In this document: in pieces, positions 36,880 through 48,970 of the stretch
How positions within the stretch are numbered: the first letter of the stretch is position 1
Layout: each line of letters opens with the position of its first letter
Assembly (NCBI GenBank): GCA_037013495.1
Contig: CM072803.1
Span: forward strand, 14,092,001 to 14,156,000
Direction of reading: 5' to 3'
From: Hippophae tibetana
Lineage: Eukaryota; Streptophyta; Magnoliopsida; Rosales; Elaeagnaceae
Length of the DNA: 64,000 nucleotides
The notes under the pieces: model-generated
What the model was told of the DNA's origin: nothing
What the model saw: the letters and a program-made list of their open reading frames with translations, nothing else
Database searches by the model: none
Translations under genes and position numbers: made by a program

Positions 36880-39638
36880 AGCAAAATATTAAGTAATTTT
36901 CATGTTGTGTATTTAAATGCATTTGTATAATTTAACTATTTGTTGATAATATTTTTGTCAATTTTTTAATTAAACTGTAATTTAAATATTTTATTTTTTT
37001 ATTAACATGCATGAATTAAACACATAATTAACACTAGTTTTTATATTTTCTGAGGAAAAAAAATCAAAAAAATTAAAAAAATTACAAAAAATAATATTAG
37101 TAAAATTTATAATAATATGAATAATATCCCAATAAGATTGAATATGATTCAATTCGATGAATTCAATATTGAAAAAATCAAAATAATCGTAGTTTAATTT
37201 GAACAAAATTTAATGTAAAATGATATATTAGATTTTTTTAATAATAAAATATATAATTTAACATAAAATATATAATTTTTATAATACAAATTTTGAAGAT
37301 TTATTTTTATTATTTTTAAAAATAATATTTTAGATAACAATAAGAATTTTTCCATTTACAAAGTAAAGATTACTCATTTATATTAATAATTAGATTTAAT
37401 GTTTTATTTATTTAAAAAATTATTATATTATCTTAATAACTTTTATTATTATAACAATAAAATATATAAAATGTTTATTTTATTCTATTATTAATTACAT
37501 CTTCTTACCATTATTAATGTATAAAATTATCAATAACAAATTATTTTTATGATAATAACAATTTTCATTATGTTAATATTGCTACCCAAATAATTGGTTT
37601 AATTTGACCCAAAATTAGATTGAAATAAATAATTTTATTTTTATCTCAACTCGGAATTATTAATATTTAGATTTGGAATAAGTATTATTATCTCAACTTG
37701 AGATAAAATTTTAACTGAAATGATAAATTTTAATTAATTGAAATATTGACGTTATTTTTATAATTCAATTAAATTCTAACATTTTAGTTAAAATATCATC
37801 TTAAATTAAGATGAAAAGAAATGTTTTTTGAACTTTTTAGTGTAAAGAAATCTTAACTAATAAAATTATGTTTAGAAATTTTTAAAAGGAGAAATCATCA
37901 AGATTATTAAAAAAATTAACAAAATATAAAAATAGAGATATATTGACAAAAATTAAGTTATTAATCTACAATAATAATTGTAACAGATTATTAAGTCATT
38001 ATCCAAAATACTATTGTATTATAATATGATTTTCTTTGTTATATATGTGGATAATTTTTCTAATATATTCATTTAAAAACTAATAATAAATATAGAATAT
38101 GTTTTATATATTATATCAGACAGAATAAATATAATTATATTGAATTAGATAGTATAATATTAAACTATAATAAGCATGAATATTATTTTATGTCAACGTG
38201 TACAATTACTCAGTTAAGTTATGCATTATTTCATTTTACTTCTTACATGAATTTAAAAAAAATCTATTTTATAATAAATCTACATTTACTTTATTTACTA
38301 AATTTAAAAAATAATCAGTTACTTTTTTTTGTTTTATTAAAATAAAAGTTTAATCTAATTTTTTATTTTTAATATATGTGACGTATATTAAATACACATG
38401 AATTGTTATATGATATTTATTTTAAATAAATTTCAGGTATATATATTTTAATTTATATGCTTATTTATTTATTAAACAAAAATAAAAAAGTAAAATTAGA
38501 GGACATCAGTTGGCTTTTATAAATATAAAATTATATAAATAAGAAAGCAAAAATATGTTTCTTAAAAGATAAAAGAATAATTAAAAAATAAACAATATGT
38601 ATGCAAAAGAAAGAAATATAAAATATATATAATATTAAATATATAACTCTTTTATATTAAATAACATTGATGCATTTTATTACAAACTAGTTTGAAATAA
38701 TAACAATAAATTATAAAATATTTATAAGATTTTAGGTTTTTAGAATTTAAATATATAGTTTAAATAAGTTTTAGAGAAAAATACTCCATCCTTTACTTAT
38801 TATAAGATACTTAAGTTATATATTTATTTTTTATAATAGTTTAATCATATTATTATCAAAAAGTCACAACAAAAAACAAATGTAATTTTTTTTTCAATTA
38901 CATTAGATAAAAAATGTTTTAATTTAAATAAACTATAACGGAAAGAATTAAATAAAAATAAAAATAAAAACATAAAAAAATAGTTATTTGTAATTGTGTA
39001 GTCACTTTTTTATAACAAAAATAGAATCTTTACAATCTAAGTATCACTTTTAAAATAAGTATAGGATCTTTACGATTACATTCGATAATTTTTAAAATAG
39101 AAAATTATTGATATTTTAATAAAATAAAATATAACTTAAAGATGAATATAAGATTGAATTATTACAAAAAAAATATATACAAGATCTAAATATCATTTTT
39201 AGAATAAGTATAGGATCTTTACGATCACATTCCCTAATTTTTAAAATAGAAAATTATTGATGTTTTAATAAAATAAAAATATAACCTAAAAATGAAATAT
39301 AAAATACATATGCATTTATTATGATTAGTTTGATTTTAAATGAAATTAAATTTATAAAAAAATTAAAATTTATATATTTATTAAAATAGGTGATAAATAT
39401 ATAAAAAAAATGTTGGTCTTATTAGGAGAAATGCCACCATTTCTTTTACACATCTATCAATAGGGTATATTATTTTGAGTAACAAGACAAGAAATGCAAT
39501 TTTTATCCTTGATTTATCTAATATTATAAAATATGTATCTTTGTTTTCAATTCTTCATTTTATTGTCATCATTTTTATCTCCACTCCTATAATTTTCATA
39601 GGGATAGTGACCTTATCAAGAAAAATTGACAACCCTAC
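36880..39638. other. AT-rich intergenic DNA
   Basis: No gene is supported. The small frame at 36991-37206 is low-complexity. A direct duplication at 39030-39295 is listed separately. About 38760-39060 resembles 3700-4060 in inverse orientation. Confidence 0.5.
39030..39295. repeat. Direct duplication of a ~110 bp AT-rich unit
   Basis: Units starting near 39041 and 39190 share AATAAGTATAGGATCTTTAC and AAAATAGAAAATTATTGAT and are offset by about 149 bases. Confidence 0.65.
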
Positions 39639-39646
39639 ATTAGACC

Positions 39647-41573
39647 TAACGGTGTGCAAAATACATCGGAACAAACCTAACCTAACATATCCAAACCAAC
39701 CGAACCTTATATATTCAGTTTTATAATTTTATTAGTTTGGGTTTATTCTTCTTTTTACATAATTTATTAATATTGTGTTAATTGGTTTCCACTTCTTTAA
39801 ATTAACTAAAAACCGAACCAACTTCAATTTATTTATTTATTTTATTATTTTTATTTTTATATTCTTATTTAGGGTTTATAAACTTTATATAATTTTAATC
39901 TTTTTTCTTAGGCTTTAGTTTCTTTCCCCATCACATCTACCTCTTTATTTTATCATTTTCTTCCTTAAGTTTTTAGTTTTCATACCCATGAATTATTTCA
40001 TTCCAACATTTACAGTCTCTTCAATTTTTACCCATAGCTACAAGACCTAACGTTAACCACCTTAGTTCTCCGTACTTTATAAAATGTGTTTTTTTAGTAA
40101 TGTCAATACCCTATACATAATATGGTACTCTGTAAAATTTGTAGAGTATTTATATTTTATAATCTTTTTCATACTAAAATAAAATATGTTTATAATGTGT
40201 GAACTTATGTGCATAGTTGCTTATTTAAAGGTATAAATCTCAATAATCTATTTTTTTTATCTCTCATTATTTTAATTGAAATGCATGATGACTATTTAAC
40301 AGAGTATTTCTTAAAAAAAATAAGTAGAGTTTACTTTTAACTTATTTATAAATAAATAAATAAATCTTTCAACTTTTTATTATTTCTTATTTTTGTTTTA
40401 CCTAATACTTTAGTTACCAATAATATGTTTTTTATATTTTTTGTTCGATAAAAATCTTAATTTATTGGTAGAGTGAAATTTCTATTTGTTAGAAAAAATT
40501 TACAATCTATACATGACGTATTATACGTTAGTGTCAAAGTTGGATTCATACGTAAAAAAGTAAAAAAGTAACTTAATGAAAATCATAATTGATGTGAGAG
40601 TGAAGTTTTCATTAATTTGAAGATGAATTACATGACATACGTGGTGCTTGTTTTATGTGTTGTATGTCAAATTTAAATTCATTTGTAAAAAGTATATAAC
40701 TTAATTGGTATAGGAAATTAATATTATAAAGATTTTGGTCACATGTTCTACTTATTGTAACTTCATTTTCAAGTATAATTAATTTGGTTTTTTATCTTTA
40801 TGCTCTCACATAATTCTTGTTTCCTTCTTTTATCTCCCTGCTTTTTAGTTTCTATAATAGTTTAAATTAATGCATGTTAATCAATGATATCTTTGTTTAT
40901 GAGTAATGTATTTTCTTAATAACCGATGTTAGATTTTACTTTCTAGTTTGTTAACGTGAGATACACAGATTTTGTTTATTTTTGCCATTAGATTTTGAAT
41001 ATTTAAGTGAAATTTATGCAAAAACTTCTAGACCAATCACTCTCTCTCTTTTTCATTCTTATTTATGTGAGATGTTATTCTATACTATTTAATTATTTAT
41101 CTATTATAATTTATAACTACATTATATTCCATATTTTTTCTCATCAAAGTTAACAATATTATGTATGTTTTGGCTATAAGAATTAATGAATTTTATTAAG
41201 TCATTATTATTCATTATTGCCTATTTACTATACTTTTAAATCTTTTTTTTTACTTTATAATTGATATAAATAATGATATTAAGCAAGTGATTAAAATTTA
41301 AATCTTTAAATTTAAATATTATAATAAAATTAATATTAAAAACATTAGAAATTATAATATAAGAGTTCAAAAAATTAATAAATAAAATTCATTAACAAAA
41401 AAATAGAAGAAATTTTCTTGACCTAACCAAAACCAAATCAATAAAATTGGTTTGAATTAGACTCATTTTTTAAATTTATTAATTTGATTTTATTAATATT
41501 ATTATTTAAAAATGAATTATATTAATTTCAATTTTAATCTAAATCTAAACCAACTCATATATGCAAACTCTTA
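39647..41573. mobile_element. Non-autonomous hAT-type element
   Basis: A perfect 8 bp duplication ATTAGACC flanks the element (39639-39646, 41574-41581). Ends are TAACGGTGTGCAAAATA and, on the other strand, TAAGAGTTTGCATATA, imperfect inverted repeats of the hAT pattern. Sub-terminal stretches are rich in AAACCGAACC-like and AAACCAA words on both sides. The 1.9 kb interior has no transposase or any other convincing coding region. Confidence 0.62.
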
Positions 41574-41599
41574 ATTAGACCAACTAGAGCCCTAAGAAT

Positions 41600-42340
41600 G
41601 TTTTTTCACATACTTCATCCCATGTTCTTTCACTTCTTTGATATTACGAACGTATTCAAATCATTGGATAATTATAAAATTATTATGTACCTACTCAAAT
41701 TATTGGATAATTATAATACATTAGTAAAATCAACGAGTGCCTAACTTTCATGTTAAAAATACTAAAGAAGAGGTATAGTATATTTAATTAACAAACAAGA
41801 ATTACATAAAGGTGATGATATTCAAATAAGATCAAAAAAATTATTGGTGTAAAAATAAACTATTAATGACAATTTTAATCTAACACTAGTAACATTCAAG
41901 TATAATTCATTGCAAAGAAATAATAGATAACTCATGCATTTTTGTTACGATAATAAAAAAATAATTATATTAATATAATTACATTTTCATTAATATACAA
42001 TTAATCCATGAGTAATTCTAAGTATCATCCGTGGAAAAGCAACACCACTAGTTCACTAAGTTGCAATATTTTTTCAATAATAATTAAATTTTATTAAAAT
42101 ATTTTAAAATAAGAATATTACATTTAAATTTAATTACATTGTATAACCTTGTAGTTTTATTTTTATCTTCTCTTAAATTATTTATATATGTTTTTTCTTA
42201 CAACGTAAATAAAATATGTTTTTTTAGGGATAATGTAAAAAATCAAAACTATGTGAATGTATAGCTTGATCATGCAAAAACGGAGGGGATTTATGACATG
42301 TAGATGGGGAAGCTACGATCATGCATACGACTGTTCACAA
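41600..42340. other. AT-rich intergenic DNA
   Basis: No coding or structured signal recognised. The duplicated kinase unit starts near 42350. Confidence 0.5.
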
Positions 42341-42545
42341 GTAATGAAGATTCAAAATCAAAAGTAATTGTTCAATGCCATAATTCACCAAAAGTGTATC
42401 TACAAATTTTGTTAGTAAAATATTAATAGAGAAGATCAATGAGTTCTATAGACAGTAAAATAGAGGAGCTCAATTATTTAAGTATACAATTAATCTGAGA
42501 AAAAGAAGCTATTGCAGTTTGATCGTAGTTTCTAATCTTTGTAAT

Positions 42546-42695
42546 CATAGACTTGGGGTGATTAATCATAGTAAGTATTAGACTAAAGACAATGTAGGGG
42601 GAACATAGACTTGGGGTGATTAATCATAGTAAGTATTAGACTAAAGACAATGTGGCGGGAACATAGACTTGGGGTGATTAATCATAGTAAGTATT
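42546..42695. repeat. 58 bp tandem repeat spanning the stop codon of copy C
   Basis: Units start at 42546, 42604 and 42662. Each contains CATAGACTTGGGGTGATTAA followed by TCATAGTAAGTATT. The last unit includes the real stop codon and C-terminal codons of copy C (complement of TCA at 42682-42684); the other two lie in its 3'UTR. Copies A and B have one unit. Confidence 0.8.
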
Positions 42696-44679
42696 TATGC
42701 GTAAGAGCTTGGCTAACTCTAATTCTTCGTTTCGGATCCAAGCACAGCATTTTCTGGAGGAATGGAAATTCAGAATTTATTCATTAGCATTGAATATTAT
42801 ATATATATTTAATTTGAAATTATTTATTTGACAATCAATTAATCATACAAAATTCAAACAAAAAAATAATATAATAAAGCACAATAATAGACTAACAGAA
42901 AGAAGGTGAACACCATCAGCACCAAGGAGAGGGAATTCATCTGCCAAAGTCTATAGGGAACAAAGTGGAAATATACCAAAAGATATTTATGTATGATTAA
43001 TCAAAATGACTTATTTATTTGTTATAAAACTATTATAGAAATACGTGCCATAGGTTCAAAAGTGGCGTCATCTAAATGAAATTTCTGTAAGTATTTTGTA
43101 ATACCAGGCCATGTTTCTTCAGTCGGTAGACCCAATAAGCTTCATATATAATAAATCATAAACTAATTAATGTCAACATTGAAAAATTAAAATTAAAATT
43201 AAGTTAACGGTAAACATTGTAAAATCAAAAAGTACCTGAAAATTGAAATCAAATGGTCCTTTGGGGTATTAGAAGTAGTGCTGAAAAGTGGAGAGGACTT
43301 TACCATCTCAGCAAAAATGCAGCCAACTGACCACACATCAGCTATTCTAGAATAGTGACTATTATGATCAAGAGTAGAGAAGAGAATAATTTCAGGTGCC
43401 CTATAGCTCAAATCCTCTGAATGTTTGAACAATCCAAAGTTCGTTAGCTTCAATTGAGTGCTATCACCTTCCATAACGACCATAAAATTTGCAGGTTTTA
43501 AATCTTGGTGATATATTGCATACTCATGACAATATGCGAGACCCGATAGCATGTGTTGCAGGAACATCTGCACATTCGTAAAAATCAAGTTGAATAATAT
43601 TAATAATGTTTAATTATAATATAAATTATATATAAGATAAAAAAATTGACATAAATCACTTAAATTAAGTCATTTGTATCATTTAATTACTTAAATTAGA
43701 AACAATGTCATTTATTTTTTTAGTTTTATAAAAAATAATCAATTAATGATAAATTATATCATTTTAATGATTTTATATGAAAATATTATTATTATTTTGT
43801 TAAGTGATTAAACGCGATTAAAATACGAATCTATAACAATGGTAAAGTTACAATTAATATGAAAAAAAATTCACTTAATATTTTTTTAATTTTTGTTAGT
43901 TTTGATTTTTGATTTTAATATTTTAAAAATTAAAAAATATATATTTAAAAAACTTTTTAGTTGAATTTTATTATTTTTCTTTTTTTCTTAAAATATTTTA
44001 TATTAAATTTGACTTTTATATTAGTTAAAAACTCACAAATTTTAATTACTTGATAAAAATTAATAATATTTTAAATAAATAATCTTTAAAATAATATAAT
44101 TTATTAACTTATAATAACTCAGCTTATATATATATATTACTAATAATTATTAATACCTTTATCAGGTGAGACTTTCTTGAAAAGTTTGAAATATTGCTAA
44201 TGAATTTTTGGATATCCATCCCCGGACACTCAAAGATAATATCCATTGATGACTCTGATTCATGTATTTTAAGACACCTGTTACCATATATTAAAATTCC
44301 AAATGCAGTAATCAATCATAAATAATAAACTAAAATAAGTTTTTGATCGATAAAAAAATTAATCTCTCAAATAACCAATTATATATTAATTCCTCAAATA
44401 CCTGGTAATATTTGCATTATAATGAGAGTATTTGAAACATTTAAGACCCGTGGCCATGGTCTTCCATACTGAATCAAAATGAGAACCAGAAGGCACAGGG
44501 TTAGACTCGTAGATCACCATCATATGATCAACAGTGTCTAGGCACTTGTAAACCTCCCCATATTTTCCATCTCCAATATGCTCAAGTACTCCGTACCTAT
44601 TGCAAAATTTCTTGGTGATCGGGCCCACTTCAGTATCGAACCTGTCACTCTCGCGATCACGACCGCATACTCCACCCAT
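42682..44679 (-). CDS. CDK-like pseudokinase, copy C (six exons)
   Basis: Exons: 44402-44679, 44157-44277, 43236-43567, 43049-43139, 42897-42950, 42682-42753. The joined frame is 315 residues and open. Landmarks: [52 protein letters not shown] and KMLCLDPKRRI. The beta3 lysine is missing (MVIYES), DFG is NFG, and the segment from NFG to APE is 17 residues. Exon 4 ends ATG/GCACGT, a GC donor as in A and B. Intron 2 is about 590 bases, four times that of B, because of an AT-rich insertion. It starts with MGGVCGRD. It closely resembles copy B in exon 1. As with the others, a regulatory or scaffold role by CDK mimicry is an inference. Confidence 0.82.
43657..44120. repeat. AT-rich insertion in intron 2 of copy C
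   Basis: Absent from copies A and B. It contains TTAAAATATTTTATATTAAATTTGACTTTTATATTAGTTAA-like sequence that matches the block at about 4250-4640 in the same orientation, so it is a dispersed repeat. Ends are not clear. Confidence 0.5.
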
Positions 44680-45360
44680 TTGATCAGATCAGATTGATCT
44701 AACTAACCAAATTAAGAGAAATTGATAATATGAAAATTATCAATTTCATATGCTCAAGTACTCCGTACTTTACTCGATCAAGTATTCTTGAATATATGAA
44801 AATTAATAATATATAACATTTAAGATTTTATTAGTTACTGTTAAAAGAAAAGACTATAACGAGTTATTATATCGAATTATAATATATATATATAAGATCG
44901 AAAAGATAGAAATCAATCTACCGCAATTAAGTAAAAATTATAAAAAGATTTAATATTATAAATTAATTAATCGATGCAATAGTATTAAAAACAGTATGAA
45001 TTTAACTAATATGAATAAGAGATAATTACCTCAAGATCATGATTAAGAATGTCAATCAGTAGTAATGATTTGATACCAAAGCCTCAAATTAATTTGAATC
45101 TATCGAAAGAGAAAGGGGAATTTTCGATTGCCTACAATTTAAGAGAGAGAGAGAGTGAGATTGGCTTTAGTTGCTCGACGATCAGATAGAAAGAGGAGAG
45201 ATAGTGAGTAGTGTCTACTATATATATATATATATATATGCTGCCAAACGATCATTAAATGATATTCCCGCCAAAATATAATACACTGTATGTGAGTGAG
45301 CTGCAACCGAGCCGTTCAGCGTTCTGTTAATGAAGTTGGGAGTGGAGCGAGGGTTGTTGG
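44680..45360 (-). promoter_or_regulatory. 5' region of kinase copy C with E2F-like site
   Basis: Matches the 5' region of copy A. GGCGGGAA (45265-45272 on the minus strand) fits the E2F consensus and lies beside a TATTATATTTT stretch. A CTTGAG/GTAATT donor near 45035 suggests a 5'UTR intron. A (TA)n run lies at 45218-45239. The GC-richer stretch from 45300 to about 45450 carries opposing open frames without a recognisable domain. Confidence 0.5.
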
Positions 45361-45549
45361 AGCTAAGGAAACTAGGGATAGAGCAGCAGCTTTGGGAAGC
45401 TTTGAGAAACATCTTAATGCCAGGCTATGTCTTTCAAGGATGGACACATTCTGGTCTAATTTTAAAAAAAAATTATTAAAATTGAATGAACTATTTAAGC
45501 TTTTAATCAAACTAGACCATATTGTTAAAATCAAATTACGGTAAAACTA

Positions 45550-46965
45550 TTAAGCATATAATTATAAGTAAATAATTATTTTTTTAACAAATAAACACCA
45601 TAGTTTATTAAGTGATTTTATTTTCTAACATTGTTTTCTATGTTTTTGACCAAGTAGAATAATAAAAAAAAGCAATACGAACTTAATTAGAAATTGTGTG
45701 TTCTTCATATATCTAACAAACTACATTATATATATTATGTCAAATAATAATCATTTTGTGTATATATTTAATATAAAGATTTCAATTAAATTTAAACAAT
45801 TCTTAAATTTTGTAAATCAAATTAGACCAAATTAATTTTTTTTTATGATTCGGTAAAATTATATCTTTGCATAATATCTAAGGTTGCTGTGAATTGTGAT
45901 ATACTCTCTTTTTGTATTTTTTTTTATTTCATTATGTTTTCTAATTCTATGAGATAAAGCTTTTTTTCTTTTCTTCTTCTCCTTCCTCCCTTTTTTCTAT
46001 AGATGATTATATCTAATGACTTATCTATGTGATAGGCTAGACCAACTCCGATTAATATTTTATTCAAAATAATTATTAGTCTTTAACATACTTAAAAATT
46101 ATATTTTTTCTTTCTTTCAAATAAAATTTAAAGACAAATCTATAACATGTACGAAATAATTAAAATTCTTTTTTGTATGTTTGAGAATTAAGAAATGACT
46201 TATATTTTCATCAAAAACTAATTTTTAATATATAATTACAGTTTATTTTTTTCTTAAATTTATAAAATATAATAATTATTTTAATTATTTTAATTCTAAA
46301 ATTAAAAAGAACCATAAGTTAAATTTTAAACCATAAGCACAAGGTAGGTATTAAAAAAATTATAATCTAAATAACATTAATGATGATTATTTTTTTATTA
46401 TGTATTATATTTTAATTCACAAAACTTCTTATCTATAAAATACTATTTTTCACTAACAATTATTATATAATAACATTTTTTTTCATAAAAAGATAATAAT
46501 TATATTGAAGGGTTTTATAAGATATACAATTATAAATGAAATGATAGCAATGACTTGTCCTATATTTAAAATATTGATTATATATAATTGTGGTTGGGTT
46601 ATAAATAAGTATGAATTATGTCTATATTAATTTTTGGATATTTTTTTATACAACTTAACTAATATACCTGAAAATGAGACTTGATCTATAGACATTCAAC
46701 ATGTTAAAATAAGTTTCATATTGTCGAGTGATAACTCATTGTCTCTAGTTTATATGTCTTATATTTAACATTTAATACTCTAAAACATGCATGACTTATG
46801 CCCATCTAAAAAACATTTCTAGCTACGCCACCGATTATTTTATAACAAAAATAGAGTGAGTTATATTTATTATACTTCCCTTTCGCTCTCCAAAATAATT
46901 TAACATGTATATCAAATTTTAATTGGCCTAAAATTTCCTTTACTTGATCAACCGTTAGAGTTCTT
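45550..46965. other. AT-rich intergenic DNA
   Basis: No gene recognised. The frame at 46806-47006 on the minus strand is antisense to the start of the gag remnant. Confidence 0.5.
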
Positions 46966-46974
46966 CTACAACTC

Positions 46975-48970
46975 ATACACCTTACTTTGATGGATCTATT
47001 ACCCATATTGGAAGGCTCGTATGAAAGCCTTTATAAGGTCTTTAGATGAGAGTATTTGGAACTATGTACTTTATGGTTTGGAACAACCTACGACTACCAA
47101 AGATAATGCAATCACTCTTAAATCTAGGAAAGATTAGACCACTCAAGATAAAACTACTAGTAACTAGAATAAAAAAGGTATTAATACTATTTTTAGTGTT
47201 GTGTTTGCTAATGAGTTTTGTCATATTTCTAATGTTGATATTGTTAAGCATGCCTGGAATATTTTAGAGGTTGTTTATCAAGGCACCACATAAGTTAAAT
47301 GAACTAAACTTCGCATGTTTGATACTAAATTTGAAAATCTTATGATGAAAGAAGATGAAACTTTTTTTGAATTATATACTAAATTATGTGATATTACTAA
47401 CTTTTTTGCCAATTTTGGAGAGAAAATTGATGATTTCAGGATAATTCGAAAGATTTTTTGCTCATTATCAGATTATCACTACCATTGATGAAAACAAGGA
47501 TGTAAACATCATCAAAATTGAGGAACTCATTGTCTCACTTCAAACCTTTGAGATGATTTTTTGAACACATGCAAAGAAAAAAGGTGTAGTTTTCAAAACC
47601 ACCATGACTGATAATGAATGAAAGTGAGAATGATGAGGACGATGAAGAATTCATACTCTTAGCCAAAAGAATCAAGCAAATCTCCAACCAGAATAATTCA
47701 TAGAGTAACTGAAAATCAAGTTGTTCAAGAAATCATAATCCAAGAGAACTCAAACCTATGATTTCTGAAAGTATGAAATATAAACTCACTAGACCTCAAT
47801 TTTTGAATATATAGATTATGGTCATACTGCAGCTAAGTGTGCTAATAAAAAGAAAAGACATGGAAGAGCTTTCAATACTACCTTTAGCAACTCATAAAGT
47901 GATAACGATAATCCTAATAATTCAAGAAATTGTGGCACCAACTGTCAGACATTTACTTCAAATATTAGTGGACATTCCAATGAGTCTGATAATGGCTTAG
48001 ATAGTGAGGGAAGTGATTTTGAATTCATACTTACTAAACTTAATGCTACTAACAATGAGGAATTATTTATAGATTTATTAGATTATAAGAAAGAAAAAGA
48101 TAGGTTATTAGAAGAAGTAACCAAATTGAATGATAAACTTAAATCCTATGAAGTATATTCCTCCATATTAGAAAAGAAAAAATGGAGTTGTTTGAACTTA
48201 TTGATGATTTGAATTCAAGCCTTGTATATCTTAAATAGAAAACTAAGAACCTTGTGCAGAAGTTGGGACAATCAAACGAAGTTGTGAAGAGATTGACTAT
48301 TAGAACTAAAAGGCTAAACAAAGTCCTTGACTATAGAAAACTTTTTGGAGACAAGAGAGAGCTAAGATATGTAGATGAGAACTCTATGCCATCATCTTTA
48401 AATACAATTGAGTTTGTAAAACTCTTAAACCCTTCATCACATAGTACACGTTCACCTCCAACATCAAAAACCACACGTGTAAGGTATTCTAACTCTACTC
48501 CTACTGTTAATAATTATGCACAAAGAATTGTTGTTCCTATAATAGAAAAATTTATTAAGCTTATGTCTATCATTATTATGGTAGGAAATGTTATTTAAGA
48601 CCAAAGTTTAATGAATGCTTATAAATTTAATAATTTTTTCCATGCGTCTAGTTATAGAACTCATAATTATCATCCATCTATGAATATTATGTCCAATAAT
48701 TGTACTAGAAAGCATAAAGTTTTTGGTTCCAAGAGAAAAATGAAATTTAACACATTTAATTCTAAGATTAATTATCATCATTCTACCATGCATGTTGCAT
48801 CTTCATTTAGGATGAATGTGAAATCTAAATATAAGTTCAAGAAAATGCATAGGACAACTAAGATAGTTAATTTCCAACCCAAAGGTATAAAGAAACTAAT
48901 ATTCAAGAAATTTTGGGTTAAAAAGATTATCTTTTTTCGATCATCTGACTATCACTTAAGGTTCACCTAG
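46975..48970 (+). pseudogene. Copia gag remnant with long spacer
   Basis: Begins YPYWKARMKAFIRSLDESIW (about 47000-47060), the gag signature of SIRE-like elements. Further blocks: GTTxVKxTKLRMF, FENLMMKEDETFFELYTKL (about 47330-47390), an acidic ENDEDDEEFILLAKRIKQI stretch, a decayed first knuckle near 47810, a lysine/glutamate-rich coiled segment (LDYKKEKDRLLEEVTKLNDKL), LNKVLDYRKLFGDKRELRYV and a second degenerate knuckle YHYYGRKCYLRPKF (about 48560-48605). Many stops and frameshifts. Confidence 0.65.

Noticed and set aside
45296..45544. 82-codon plus-strand and 72-codon minus-strand frames upstream of copy C
   Set aside because: Overlapping opposite frames in a duplicated upstream region; in copy A similarity stops after about 50 bases of this segment, so neither frame is conserved.
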